Assembly (NCBI RefSeq): GCF_016595155.1
Contig: NZ_JAENGP010000015.1
Coordinates: 42,744 to 106,743, forward strand
DNA: 64,000 nucleotides
Reading direction: 5' to 3'
Origin: Advenella mandrilli
Lineage (GTDB): Bacteria > Pseudomonadota > Gammaproteobacteria > Burkholderiales > Burkholderiaceae_B
Shown here: positions 55,883 to 64,000 of the stretch, piece after piece
Numbering within the stretch: the first letter of the stretch is position 1
How the letters are laid out: every line of letters starts with the position of its first letter
Notes under the pieces: model-generated
What the model was told of the DNA's origin: nothing
The model's database searches: none
Seen by the model: the letters and a program-made list of their open reading frames with translations, nothing else
Translations under genes and position numbers: made by a program

Positions 55883-56905
55883 ATGACACAGTCGCTCGAT
55901 GAACTTATAAGCCAAGCCCAGGAAAAATTCGCAGAAGCGGCCGACGCAGCCGCCCTGGAAAATGAGAAAGCTAAATTTTTAGGTAAAAACGGTGTAATTA
56001 CCGGCCTTATGAAAGGTTTGGCAAAGTTGGCGCCCGACCAAAAACGAGCAGAAGGTGCCCGTATCAACCAGGCCAAGCAACAAGTTGAAGCTTTGCTTAA
56101 CGAGCGTCGTGATGAATTTGCCAAAGCTGAACTGAATCAACGTTTGGCCGCAGAAACCATTGACGTGAGCCTGCCCGGCAGAGGGCGTTCAAAAGGCGGC
56201 ATTCACCCCGTTATCCAGACCTGGCAGCGTATTGAAGAAATTTTCCGCTCCATTGGTTTTGAAGTGGCTGATGGTCCTGAGATTGAAAATGACTGGACCA
56301 ACTTTACCGCCCTGAACAACCCCGAGAACCATCCGGCCCGTTCAATGCAAGATACCTTCTATGTCGACATGGAAGATGCTGACGGCCTGCCTTTGCTGTT
56401 GCGTACCCATACCAGTCCCATGCAGGTGCGCTATGCCCGCATGCATAAACCGCCCATTAAAGTTATTGCCCCCGGTCGCACCTATCGTGTTGATAGCGAT
56501 GCCACTCACTCTCCCATGTTCCATCAGGTAGAAGGGTTGTGGATTGCCGAAGATATTTCTTTTGCTGACCTGAAAGGGGTGTACACCAATTTCCTGCGTG
56601 CTTTCTTTGAAACCGAAGACCTGTGCGTGCGTTTTCGCCCTTCATTTTTCCCGTTCACGGAACCTTCTGCCGAAATTGACATGATGTTCACTTCCGGGCC
56701 CAATCAGGGACGTTGGCTGGAGATTTCCGGCTCGGGTCAGGTGCATCCCACCGTCGTGAAAAATTACGGGCTGGACCCTGAAAAATACATTGGCTTCGCC
56801 TTTGGTTCAGGCATCGAACGCCTGACCATGTTGCGTTATGGCGTTAACGACCTGCGCCAGTTTTACGAAGGTGATCTCCGCTTCCTGAGCCAGTTCAACC
56901 GCTAA
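55883..56905 (+). CDS. pheS: Phenylalanyl-tRNA synthetase alpha subunit
   Basis: Catalytic subunit of the alpha2-beta2 enzyme. The ATG at 55883 gives 340 residues: an N-terminal coiled coil, class II motif 2-type [12 protein letters not shown] and motif 3 [12 protein letters not shown]. An in-frame extension back to a TTG at 55817 would run through the terminator, so it is rejected. pheT follows. Confidence 0.97.
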   Translation: MTQSLDELISQAQEKFAEAADAAALENEKAKFLGKNGVITGLMKGLAKLAPDQKRAEGARINQAKQQVEALLNERRDEFAKAELNQRLAAETIDVSLPGRGRSKGGIHPVIQTWQRIEEIFRSIGFEVADGPEIENDWTNFTALNNPENHPARSMQDTFYVDMEDADGLPLLLRTHTSPMQVRYARMHKPPIKVIAPGRTYRVDSDATHSPMFHQVEGLWIAEDISFADLKGVYTNFLRAFFETEDLCVRFRPSFFPFTEPSAEIDMMFTSGPNQGRWLEISGSGQVHPTVVKNYGLDPEKYIGFAFGSGIERLTMLRYGVNDLRQFYEGDLRFLSQFNR

Positions 56906-56958
56906 GTTGGCGGGCAGTTCAGGCAGTCATCCCATTCATTGCAAAGAAACGAATTATT

Positions 56959-59364
56959 ATGTTATTTCCAGAATCCTGGCTCAGATCATTGGTTAATCCG
57001 GCCATCAACACAGAAGAATTATCCCACCGCCTGACCATGGCCGGTCTAGAAATTGAAGATACCGCACCGGTTGCGCCGCCATTTACAGGCGTGGTGGTTG
57101 CCCAGATTGTTGAAATTGCTCCCCATCCCAATGCCGACAAACTTCGTATTTGCCAGGTTGATGACGGCTCTGGCGAGTTGTTGCAGATTGTTTGTGGCGC
57201 ACCCAATGCCGCAAAAGGCATTAAAGTGCCATTGGCCAAAATAGGGGCCGTGTTACCAGGTAATTTCAAGATCAGCAAAGGCAAGCTGCGGGGTGAGGTG
57301 TCTTTTGGCATGTTGTGTTCTGCACGGGAACTGGGGCTGTCCCAGGATCATGATGGTTTGCTGGAACTGGATGCATCTGCCATTGTTGGTCAGGATATTC
57401 GCCAAACCCTGGATCTTGATGATACCGTTTTTGAAATCAAGCTAACGCCCAACCGTGCAGATTGTCTTTCCTTGCATGGGATTGCCCGTGAAGTGTCGGC
57501 ACTTACCGGTGCGCCCGTCAAGCCTTATGACTTTTCTCCGGTAGCGGTTTCCCTTGAAGACAGGCTGGCTGTTACTGTGCAGGCCCCCGATTTATGTGGG
57601 CGCTTTGCCGGTCGTGTCATTAAAGGCGTTAATGCCAAAGCGGCAACACCCGCCTGGATGAAATCCCGCCTTGAAAGGGCAGGGCAGCGTTCGGTTTCCA
57701 TCTTGGTGGATATTTCCAACTACGTCATGCTTGAGTTGGGGCGTCCCACTCACGTTTTTGACCTGAATAAAATCAACAGTGACCTGGTGGTCCGCTGGGC
57801 CAAAAAAGGTGAATCACTTAAACTGCTTAATGGCCAGACGGTAGCGCTGGACGAAGAAGTGGGTATTATTGCTGCTGGCAATACGATTGAAAGCCTGGCC
57901 GGTATCATGGGGGGCGATGCGACAGCGGTTAGCCTGGAAACTACGGATATCTTCGTTGAAGCTGCCTTTTGGTTCCCGGAAGCGATTGCCGGTCGCAGCC
58001 GCCGCTTTAAATTCAGTTCAGAAGCCAGCCATCGTTTTGAACGCGGTGTAGACTTCCAGAACGTGGTTGAGCACCTGGAATATATCTCTCGTCTTATTCT
58101 TGACATATGCGGTGGCCAGGCAGGTCCGGTAGAAGATCAAATTATCAATCTGCCGCAGCGCAATCCGGTATCCATGCGGGTTGCCCGCTGTCGTAAAATT
58201 CTTGGTATTCAGGTAGATACTGCCGAAATTGAAAAAATCTTTACGCAGTTGCAATTGCCTCACACCTTTGATAGCGAGGTATTCACCGTCACTCCGCCTT
58301 CATACCGCTTTGATATTGAAATTGAAGAAGACCTGATTGAAGAGGTGGCCCGCATTTATGGTTTCGAGCGGATTCCCGATAATCCTCCCAAAGCTTTGGC
58401 GGCCATGCTGCCAAGCAACGAAACCCGCCGCAGCGAGCATGATATGCGTTATGTCATGGCCGATCTTGACTACCAGGAAGTGGTTAACTTCAGCTTTGTT
58501 GAAACAGACTGGGAAAGCAATTACATGGGTAATCAAAACCCCATTAAACTGCTTAACCCGATTGCCAGCCAGTTGGCCGTTATGCGTTCTGGCCTGATTG
58601 GTGGTTTGATTGCCAATATTTGTCATAATGCCAAGCACAAGCAAAGCCGTGTACGGGTGTTTGAGTTGGGTCGCGTATTTCGTCGGGATGCATCGGTAAA
58701 AGATGGTGACCTGACGGTGGCCAATATCAGCCAGCCTTTGCACCTGGCGGGTGCGGCATGGGGCCCTGCGGTTCCCGAGCAATGGGCAGAGCCGGTGCGT
58801 CAGGTTGATTTTTTCGATGTCAAGAATGATGTTGAAAACCTGTTTGGAAAAAAAGCAAAACTGTTAAGGTTTGTGGCGCAATCGCATCCTGCCCTGCATC
58901 CTGGCCGCAGTGCGGCTATTTTGCTGGACGGCAAACAGATTGGCTTTATTGGTGAATTGCATCCGCAGTGGGTACAGGACAACGAGCTGGTGCATGCACC
59001 CGTGGTCTTTGAAGTCGCGCTTGATGCGCTGACCCATGTGGCTTTGCCCGAAGTGAATAACCTGTCTCGTCAACCGCTGGTGATTCGCGACCTGGCTGTG
59101 TGGGCGCCGGTTGATTTACCTGTTCAGGCAATTTTGGATACGCTTGCTTTGCACCAGAAAGAATTGCAAGAACTTGATATCATTAAAGAAGTTTCTTTAT
59201 TTGATGTCTGGCGTGATGTAAAATCCGAATCTGGCGATCGCAGTCTTGCTTTCCGTTTTGTGCTTCAGGATCCGCAGGCAACGCTGGAAGAAACACGGGT
59301 TGAACAATGCATGGCATCTGTTCTGAATGTTTTGGTCAAAGCACACAATGTGCGTCAACGCTAA
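56959..59364 (+). CDS. pheT: Phenylalanyl-tRNA synthetase beta subunit
   Basis: 801 residues with the N-terminal tRNA-binding domain (VAQIVEIAPHPNADKLRICQ), the editing B3/B4 domain, B5 and a C-terminal ferredoxin-fold anticodon-binding domain. Length is normal. It is 53 bases after pheS. Confidence 0.97.
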   Translation: MLFPESWLRSLVNPAINTEELSHRLTMAGLEIEDTAPVAPPFTGVVVAQIVEIAPHPNADKLRICQVDDGSGELLQIVCGAPNAAKGIKVPLAKIGAVLPGNFKISKGKLRGEVSFGMLCSARELGLSQDHDGLLELDASAIVGQDIRQTLDLDDTVFEIKLTPNRADCLSLHGIAREVSALTGAPVKPYDFSPVAVSLEDRLAVTVQAPDLCGRFAGRVIKGVNAKAATPAWMKSRLERAGQRSVSILVDISNYVMLELGRPTHVFDLNKINSDLVVRWAKKGESLKLLNGQTVALDEEVGIIAAGNTIESLAGIMGGDATAVSLETTDIFVEAAFWFPEAIAGRSRRFKFSSEASHRFERGVDFQNVVEHLEYISRLILDICGGQAGPVEDQIINLPQRNPVSMRVARCRKILGIQVDTAEIEKIFTQLQLPHTFDSEVFTVTPPSYRFDIEIEEDLIEEVARIYGFERIPDNPPKALAAMLPSNETRRSEHDMRYVMADLDYQEVVNFSFVETDWESNYMGNQNPIKLLNPIASQLAVMRSGLIGGLIANICHNAKHKQSRVRVFELGRVFRRDASVKDGDLTVANISQPLHLAGAAWGPAVPEQWAEPVRQVDFFDVKNDVENLFGKKAKLLRFVAQSHPALHPGRSAAILLDGKQIGFIGELHPQWVQDNELVHAPVVFEVALDALTHVALPEVNNLSRQPLVIRDLAVWAPVDLPVQAILDTLALHQKELQELDIIKEVSLFDVWRDVKSESGDRSLAFRFVLQDPQATLEETRVEQCMASVLNVLVKAHNVRQR

Positions 59365-59376
59365 GGCAGAATTAAA

Positions 59377-59715
59377 ATGGCAGAAGTAAACACTACCCTT
59401 ACCAAGGCTGAACTGGCCGAAATGTTATTTGATCGTGTTGGACTGAACAAGCGCGAAGCCAAAGATATTGTCGATACTTTTTTTGAGGAGATCCGCGAGT
59501 CTCTGGCAAAGGGTGAGCCTGTAAAATTATCCGGTTTTGGCAACTTTCAGGTGCGCGACAAACCGGCCCGTCCGGGGCGTAACCCGAAAACCGGAGAAGT
59601 GATTCCTATTGCTGCGCGCCGTGTGGTGACATTCCATGCAAGTCAAAAGCTTAAGGCAATTGTTGAACAGGGTGACGCGTACAATCCCAATTCTGAATAT
59701 GCACTTCAGGACTAA
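59377..59715 (+). CDS. ihfA: Integration host factor subunit alpha
   Basis: 112 residues of DNABII fold with arm motif GRNPKTGE and NVNTT-like N-terminus ([14 protein letters not shown]). It partners IHF-beta at 3493. It begins 12 bases after pheT, the usual pheST-ihfA order. Confidence 0.97.
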   Translation: MAEVNTTLTKAELAEMLFDRVGLNKREAKDIVDTFFEEIRESLAKGEPVKLSGFGNFQVRDKPARPGRNPKTGEVIPIAARRVVTFHASQKLKAIVEQGDAYNPNSEYALQD

Positions 59716-59756
59716 GGTGTATTCCATAAAAAATCATTTGGGTTTACAATCAAGCG

Positions 59757-60152
59757 ATGAATCAAAAAGCCAATACCACTTCGACCATCTTGCCACCCAT
59801 TCCGGCAAAACGTTACTTCACCATTGGTGAGGTTTCCGAATTATGTTTGGTAAAACCACACGTTTTACGCTATTGGGAACAAGAATTCACCCAATTGAAT
59901 CCTGTTAAAAGACGTGGCAACCGCCGCTATTACCAGCATCACGAAGTGCTGTTAATTCGTAAAATCCGTGATTTGCTGTACGAGCAGGGTTTTACCATCA
60001 ATGGCGCACGTAATCGTCTGGGCGATGCACGCGATATCCCGCGCGACCAGGATGCCGCGGTGCGTCTTTCTGGTGCAGAGCTTCAGTCGTTGCGTACTGA
60101 ATTGGGTAATATTGTAGGTATGTTCAATAATTTGCTTAACGATCGGGTTTGA
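59757..60152 (+). CDS. MerR-family transcriptional regulator
   Basis: 131 residues with a Pro/Thr-rich tail at the N-terminus, a winged helix-turn-helix YFTIGEVSELCLVKPHVLRY and the arm RRGNRRYY, and a short C-terminal helix without metal cysteines. This ihfA-adjacent MerR is common in proteobacteria but its ligand is unknown. It starts 41 bases after ihfA. Confidence 0.9.
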   Translation: MNQKANTTSTILPPIPAKRYFTIGEVSELCLVKPHVLRYWEQEFTQLNPVKRRGNRRYYQHHEVLLIRKIRDLLYEQGFTINGARNRLGDARDIPRDQDAAVRLSGAELQSLRTELGNIVGMFNNLLNDRV

Positions 60153-60171
60153 CCAGGTAAAACCACACATT

Positions 60172-60199
60172 AAAAAAACGGGCATATGCCCGTTTTTTT
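60172..60199. terminator. Bidirectional terminator between merR and the lactate dehydrogenase gene
   Basis: A perfect 28-base palindrome: seven A's, CGGGCAT, ATGCCCG, seven T's. It can stop transcription in both directions. Confidence 0.95.
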
Positions 60200-60274
60200 G
60201 TTTCAGCATCAATTTTTTATTTAATAGGCTGAAGGTGTGCAAGCCTTGCCAGCCAAGCGCAGAAAACGACCTGC

Positions 60275-61435
60275 CTAGCGGTCCATAATCAGGATATCCT
60301 TGTTTACATGATTAATATTGGTATGACCGCAGAATGCCATGCTGATATCCAGCTCATTGGCAATAATTTCCAGTGAGCGGGTAACGCCATCAAGACCATA
60401 GGCACCCAAACCATACAGGAAAGAGCGACCAATTAATGTGCCTTTGGCACCCAGGGCAATGGCACGCAACACATCTTGTCCCGAACGGATGCCGCCATCC
60501 AGCCAGACTTCGGTTTGGCCGCCATGGTTTTTAACGGCTTCAACAATATCGGGCAGGGCGGTAATGGTAGAGGGCGCGCCATCCAGCTGGCGTCCGCCAT
60601 GATTGGAAACCACAATGGAATCAGCGCCACTATCTGCTGCATGCAAAGCATCTTCCTTATCCATGATACCTTTAATAATAAGCTTGCCGCCCCATTTCTT
60701 TTTAATCCATTCCACATCGTCCCAGCTTAAGCTGGGGTCAAATTGCTCGGCCGTCCAGGAAGCCAGCGAAGACATATCGCCCACCCCTTTGGCGTGACCC
60801 ACAATGTTGCCAAAGGTGCGGCGTTTGGTTTGCAACATATGCCAGCACCACTCTGGCTTAAGGGCCAGATTCAGTAAATTTGCCAAGGTGGGTTTGGGGG
60901 GGGTAGATAAACCGTTCTTGATGTCTTTATGGCGTTGGCCCAAGACCTGCAGGTCTAGCGTTAGCATCAGGGCAGAACAATTAGCCGCCTTGGCCCGGTC
61001 AATCAGGCGTTCTATGTAGTCTTTGTCGCGCATGACATACAGTTGAAACCAGAAAGGGGCTGATGTATGGGCGGCCACATCTTCAATAGAGCAAATGCTC
61101 ATGGTGGATAGCGTGAAAGGAATGCCGAAGCGTTCTGCCGCCTTGGCGGCCAGGATCTCGCCATCGGCACGTTGCATGCCGGTTAAACCGGTTGGGGCGA
61201 TGGCCACGGGCATGGCGCTATTAATGCCAATCATTTTGGTTTTCAGGCTGCGGCCTTCCATATTCACGGCAACACGCTGGCGGAATTTTATTTTCTGAAA
61301 ATCGCTTTCATTGCTGCGATAGGTGGATTCTGTCCAGGATCCGGAGTCGCAGTAATCGTAAAACATTTTGGGGACTTTGATTTTGGCAATGCGTTTAAGG
61401 TCTTCAATACACGTTATTTTTGCTAGATTTGCCAT
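60275..61435 (-). CDS. lldD: FMN-dependent alpha-hydroxy-acid dehydrogenase (L-lactate dehydrogenase type)
   Basis: 386-residue TIM-barrel flavoenzyme oxidising L-lactate or another 2-hydroxy acid to the keto acid. The catalytic His lies in SNHGGRQLDGAPS, and the substrate Arg is in the same motif; FMN contacts include APTGLTGMQ and DGGIRSGQDV. LldD is the closest named member; glycolate or mandelate specificity cannot be excluded. No lldP or lldR neighbour is present. Confidence 0.88.
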   Translation of the reverse strand: MANLAKITCIEDLKRIAKIKVPKMFYDYCDSGSWTESTYRSNESDFQKIKFRQRVAVNMEGRSLKTKMIGINSAMPVAIAPTGLTGMQRADGEILAAKAAERFGIPFTLSTMSICSIEDVAAHTSAPFWFQLYVMRDKDYIERLIDRAKAANCSALMLTLDLQVLGQRHKDIKNGLSTPPKPTLANLLNLALKPEWCWHMLQTKRRTFGNIVGHAKGVGDMSSLASWTAEQFDPSLSWDDVEWIKKKWGGKLIIKGIMDKEDALHAADSGADSIVVSNHGGRQLDGAPSTITALPDIVEAVKNHGGQTEVWLDGGIRSGQDVLRAIALGAKGTLIGRSFLYGLGAYGLDGVTRSLEIIANELDISMAFCGHTNINHVNKDILIMDR

Positions 61436-61622
61436 TAATAATACCTATGGAAGAGTCAACTTTAAAGAGTCAATTTTATACTGTTCTGCCTGAACCGTCA
61501 TACAAGGTCCATCAAAATGAAACATCCTGCTATATTTGGCAGGATGCGGACAAGTACGGGTATGTGTGGGGATGTATAAAGGCACTTCCCGTTATGGCGG
61601 ATGTGGCTGGTGCCTAAGGCAC

Positions 61623-62072
61623 CTAGTTGCCAGCTGCCCAGCGCATGACATTGCTGACCCGGGCATTGCCTTTAAGGCTAAAAGCGCTGCTGTGAGTCTG
61701 GTTGTTATAAGTTGCCTTCAGGTTATAGGCGCCATCTGGCAATTTAATATAAAGCAGCGGGCCGGTATTGTTGGCTTCAAATACCATTTGCTTGTTCTGG
61801 TTGGTAATGACCACATGTACGGCGCCCAGATAAGCGCCATCATTAGCGGCAAAAGTTAAGTGCACATTGTAATTATTGGATTGTGCCTTAAATTCGTTTT
61901 GTTCGCTATTGCCAAAACCACCCGTAATATATTGGGTTGTCTGGTTGTAGGTTTGTGGTTGTACCTGGGCTTGCACCATATTTTGTGTACCGGCATATAG
62001 CCCGAAAGCAATGGCAGATGTGAGCAGAAATTGCTTGATGATCGCGGGTTCAAAATGATAGGTTTTTTGCAT
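61623..62072 (-). CDS. Secreted protein with carboxypeptidase-regulatory-like beta domain
   Basis: 149 residues with a signal peptide (hydrophobic to about residue 24, cleavage near MVQAQ), then a beta-rich domain with GAVHVVITNQ, LLYIKLPDGAYNLKATYNNQ and AFSLKGN, the pattern of small CarbD-like Ig folds. Probably periplasmic; function unknown. Gln/Asn-rich stretch at about 36-60. It is convergent with no close partner. Confidence 0.7.
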   Translation of the reverse strand: MQKTYHFEPAIIKQFLLTSAIAFGLYAGTQNMVQAQVQPQTYNQTTQYITGGFGNSEQNEFKAQSNNYNVHLTFAANDGAYLGAVHVVITNQNKQMVFEANNTGPLLYIKLPDGAYNLKATYNNQTHSSAFSLKGNARVSNVMRWAAGN

Positions 62073-62445
62073 GGTACTTCCTTTTTTGAGTTTACAACTA
62101 TATAAAAGGGTGCCGATGTAATGCGGCAGGCAGATTAACCTTTTAGATGCGTTTTATTGTACAGGTCCTGGGTACCCTTACTTTTTTCTGAATGTCATTG
62201 AAATATTTAAGCAGAAAAGGACACTTCTATCAATAGATTAAGTGTATTGGATTTTTACGCTTATGACTCAGGGTGTAACGCTGGATGGTGGTATCTGATA
62301 TTTCAGTTAGTAAATTCAAGGCTTCAATTGGATTATTAAATGCTTTAACCGGGCATGTGATGAAACGCTGGCGCTTATTCTTGCATCTAACGGTTAGATA
62401 TTTCCAAACAATGGGGATATTTGGCTATTGAACAGGAGAAAAGCC
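62073..62445. other. Gene-free region between two periplasmic protein genes
   Basis: About 370 bases. On the minus strand a frame of about 60 codons is open (62230-62424) but it has no standard start, no ribosome-binding site and no recognisable family, so I do not call it. No clear promoter was identified for the downstream pair. Confidence 0.5.
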
Positions 62446-62877
62446 ATGAATAAGATAATATTACCTTTGCTGGTAGGGGCACTTTCGCTGGGGTCTTCTT
62501 TTGCGGTTCAGGCGCATACGGTTAGCGATGCGGTTGCAAAATCTCCGCCCGAGGCGCCTTACAAAGCGGTTAGTTCCCTGGTTAAACTGCCTGACTTCAT
62601 TCCAGGCATGGGGCAACTGTTTGTTGATCCTGCCACCTTGCCAGCCGGGCCATTTCTGGCCTATGATCGCGACGGCAAACTGGTTAGCACGATTTACATG
62701 ATTCCCATTCAGGATATGGTGCCCGAAAAATCATTTTCAGATCTGAAAGTACCGGGTATTGCTGTGGATCATACCGATATCATGTATAACGCCGGTCACC
62801 CTGGTGTAGAAGTGCCTCATGTTCACATTGTATTGTGGCATATCCCTGCCGGGGAAGAAAGCAGAGTGGCAAAATGA
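62446..62877 (+). CDS. Hypothetical periplasmic protein, coupled to a cupredoxin
   Basis: 143 residues: signal peptide MNKIILPLLVGALSLGSSFA, then a mature part with GMGQLFVDPATLPAGPFLAY and the His-rich end HPGVEVPHVHIVLWHIP. This resembles the small DUF5602/TTHB210-type domain, which I cannot confirm. The ATG has an AGGAG site. Its stop overlaps the start of the cupredoxin gene (ATGA), implying joint action, perhaps in metal handling. Confidence 0.7.
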   Translation: MNKIILPLLVGALSLGSSFAVQAHTVSDAVAKSPPEAPYKAVSSLVKLPDFIPGMGQLFVDPATLPAGPFLAYDRDGKLVSTIYMIPIQDMVPEKSFSDLKVPGIAVDHTDIMYNAGHPGVEVPHVHIVLWHIPAGEESRVAK

Positions 62878-63395
62878 ACAGGCAACGCAGACAATTCATG
62901 TTGCATGGCAGCGGGTTATTATTTGCTGCCGGCTTTTACCCCGGGCTGATTTTGTCTGAAGGTGTGGTAAATATTGTCATGGCGGGAACGGTTGGCGGGG
63001 CACATGTCTGGTATGACCCGTATGGCTTGTATATTCAACCGGGACAAACGGTCAGGTGGCTGAACAAAGACCTGGGCAACACCCACACCGCAACGGCCTA
63101 CCACCCCGACAATTACGGACGATCCCGCCGGATTCCGATTGGGGCACCTGCCTGGGACTCCGGCTTTCTCTTGCCCAATGAATCCTTTTCGGTAACTTTT
63201 GAAAAGGACGGCATTTATGATTTTTATTGCCTGCCCCATGAGCACGCGGGTATGGTAGGGAGGATTATTGTTGGAAACCCGGACTTGCAAGATTGGTTTA
63301 GCCAGGAAGAGGCCAATAAAGGCATCCCCCAGGTTGCTTTAAAGGCTTTTCCGGCAGTCGATAAAATCCTGAAAGAAAAAATAGTCCGGGTTTGA
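62874..63395 (+). CDS. Plastocyanin-like cupredoxin with Tat-type signal
   Basis: 173 residues. The N-terminus NRQRRQFMLHGSG fits a twin-arginine export signal. The type 1 copper ligands are H71 (NTHTA), C119, H122 and M127 (FYCLPHEHAGM, C-x2-H-x4-M as in plastocyanin). A periplasmic electron carrier or copper-binding protein is likely. The gene starts inside the previous stop. Its stop lies 18 bases from the IS200/IS605 end. Confidence 0.88.
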   Translation: MNRQRRQFMLHGSGLLFAAGFYPGLILSEGVVNIVMAGTVGGAHVWYDPYGLYIQPGQTVRWLNKDLGNTHTATAYHPDNYGRSRRIPIGAPAWDSGFLLPNESFSVTFEKDGIYDFYCLPHEHAGMVGRIIVGNPDLQDWFSQEEANKGIPQVALKAFPAVDKILKEKIVRV

Positions 63396-63413
63396 TTGTT
63401 AATTAGTAATGCT

Positions 63414-64000
63414 TTGACATCCTCCCCTCCCTCTCGCTAATGCTCGGCCCCAAGGGGCCAAGGAAGGGGATTCCTACCGTGTTCAGCCCACAGAGGCCAA
63501 CTCACCTCGGTGGGTTCCTGCTGCTGGCGACCTGACTGCATCACTCACTTCACAGGCGAACCGGGCGTGTCCCGCCCTTAAAACATTAATCGCACCGACT
63601 ATATCGGCATTGTCTTTAAAATCGCACTCAACGCAATGAAATTGGGCTTGTGTCTGGCGATTATCTTTGGAGACATGACCGCAACAAGGGCAAGTCTGGC
63701 TGGTATGATGCGGTGGTACGGCAATCAGCCAGCCACCATTCCATGCCGTCTTGTATTCAAGCTGTCGCCTGAATTCTCCCCAGCCTTGATCTAGAATGCT
63801 TTTGTTCAGGCCCGATTTGGCCTTAACGTTGTTGCCCGGCTGCTCGCGGGTGCCGGATGCCGACCTGGACATATTATGTACCTGCAAATCTTCAATCACG
63901 ATCATGGCGTGGTTTTGGCTGATCTGGCTTGAAGCCTTATGCAGAAAGTCCTTGCGGGCATTAGCAATACCGGTATGTAGCTTCTGAATTTTGGCCCTGG
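63414..64000 (-). mobile_element. IS200/IS605-family element, right end and 3' part of tnpB (continues beyond window)
   Basis: The tnpB gene occupies the minus strand to the window edge. Its downstream segment (63414-63482) has typical right-end structure: hairpins GGCCCC/GGGGCC (63446-63459) and AGGAA/TTCCT (63461-63475), ending with TTGACATCC on the plus strand at 63414. This segment normally encodes the 3' part of the guide RNA (omegaRNA) used by TnpB. The left end and any tnpA lie outside. Confidence 0.85.
63483..64000 (-). CDS. tnpB: TnpB-type RNA-guided endonuclease, C-terminal part (5' end outside window)
   Basis: The frame is open on the minus strand from the window edge, so this is an incomplete gene, not a truncated one. 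The visible part has RuvC-II Glu (IVIEDLQ), a CPCC/CVEC four-Cys zinc ribbon (SQTCPCCGH and FHCVECDF) and the RuvC-III Asp (DNADIVGAINVL), all intact. The first RuvC Asp is expected outside. The C-terminus ends GELASVG with no extra domain. Confidence 0.93.
   Translation of the reverse strand, partial: RAKIQKLHTGIANARKDFLHKASSQISQNHAMIVIEDLQVHNMSRSASGTREQPGNNVKAKSGLNKSILDQGWGEFRRQLEYKTAWNGGWLIAVPPHHTSQTCPCCGHVSKDNRQTQAQFHCVECDFKDNADIVGAINVLRAGHARFACEVSDAVRSPAAGTHRGELASVG

Noticed and set aside
61447..61617. Open frame of 56 codons between lldD and the secreted protein gene
   Set aside because: No ribosome-binding site, no family resemblance, and convergent-side overlap with the end of the neighbouring gene's terminator region. 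Left uncalled.
62230..62424. Minus-strand frame of about 60 codons in the gap at 62073-62445
   Set aside because: Open from a stop to a stop but lacks ATG, GTG or TTG at its beginning and any ribosome-binding site. It could be a worn gene remnant, but no family was recognisable.

Overview
The window reads as the chromosome of a betaproteobacterium, most likely Burkholderiales / Alcaligenaceae (Bordetella-Advenella-like). This rests on gene order (aroA-cmk-rpsA-ihfB-lapAB-rfaE1-hldD-cysM; fnr beside ccoNOQPGH; pheST-ihfA-merR; gshB-EIIA-ptsH-ptsI; glnK-amtB, ubiK, comM) and on protein character. Base composition looks rather AT-rich for that family (judged by eye, not computed). No rRNA, tRNA or CRISPR array was recognised.

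Layout. 1-9032: aromatic and nucleotide synthesis, ribosomal protein S1, IHF-beta, LapAB envelope control, heptose synthesis for LPS, ComEA and cysteine synthase B. 9033-16712: an anaerobic/microaerobic block holding a strongly reduced CcoI-like membrane protein, ccoS, ccoNOQPG, ccoH, a small membrane protein and a convergent fnr. FNR boxes precede the CcoI-like gene and ccoN. 16875-19864: an IS256-family element, a LysR regulator and a PIN-domain protein. 20042-26361: clpB with a sigma-32-like promoter, a cold-shock gene, then a Fur-box region carrying the relic of an iron-linked hydroxylase ahead of tonB-exbB-exbD. 26379-34700: queH, glnE, a giant AsmA-like protein (YhdP) and small envelope proteins. 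34806-40739: the tig-clpP-clpX-lon proteostasis cluster. 40833-42197: two uncharacterised envelope proteins. 42447-45150: thrS preceded by a threonine-rich leader peptide and terminator, then infC starting with ATC. 45214-54861: gshB, a partial PTS, a nitronate-monooxygenase-like flavoprotein, amtB/glnK with a sigma-54-type promoter, a repeat lipoprotein, ubiK and comM; this block separates infC from rpmI. 55226-60152: rpmI-rplT-pheS-pheT-ihfA-merR. 60275-64000: an L-lactate-dehydrogenase-type flavoprotein, periplasmic proteins including a Tat-type cupredoxin, and the end of an IS200/IS605 element with tnpB.

The two observations most likely to be new are: (1) the CcoI-like protein at 9206-10198, which keeps all eight membrane helices and the CPC motif of a copper P-type ATPase but has lost the actuator, phosphorylation and nucleotide-binding domains, in frame, behind a consensus FNR promoter; and (2) a ribosome-mediated attenuator in front of thrS, with a 16-residue leader peptide containing four threonines whose stop codon overlaps an antiterminator strand. 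Other points are three tandem hairpins in front of rpsA, an orphan FNR box in a gene-free AT-rich gap, and a Fur promoter now facing a hydroxylase relic.
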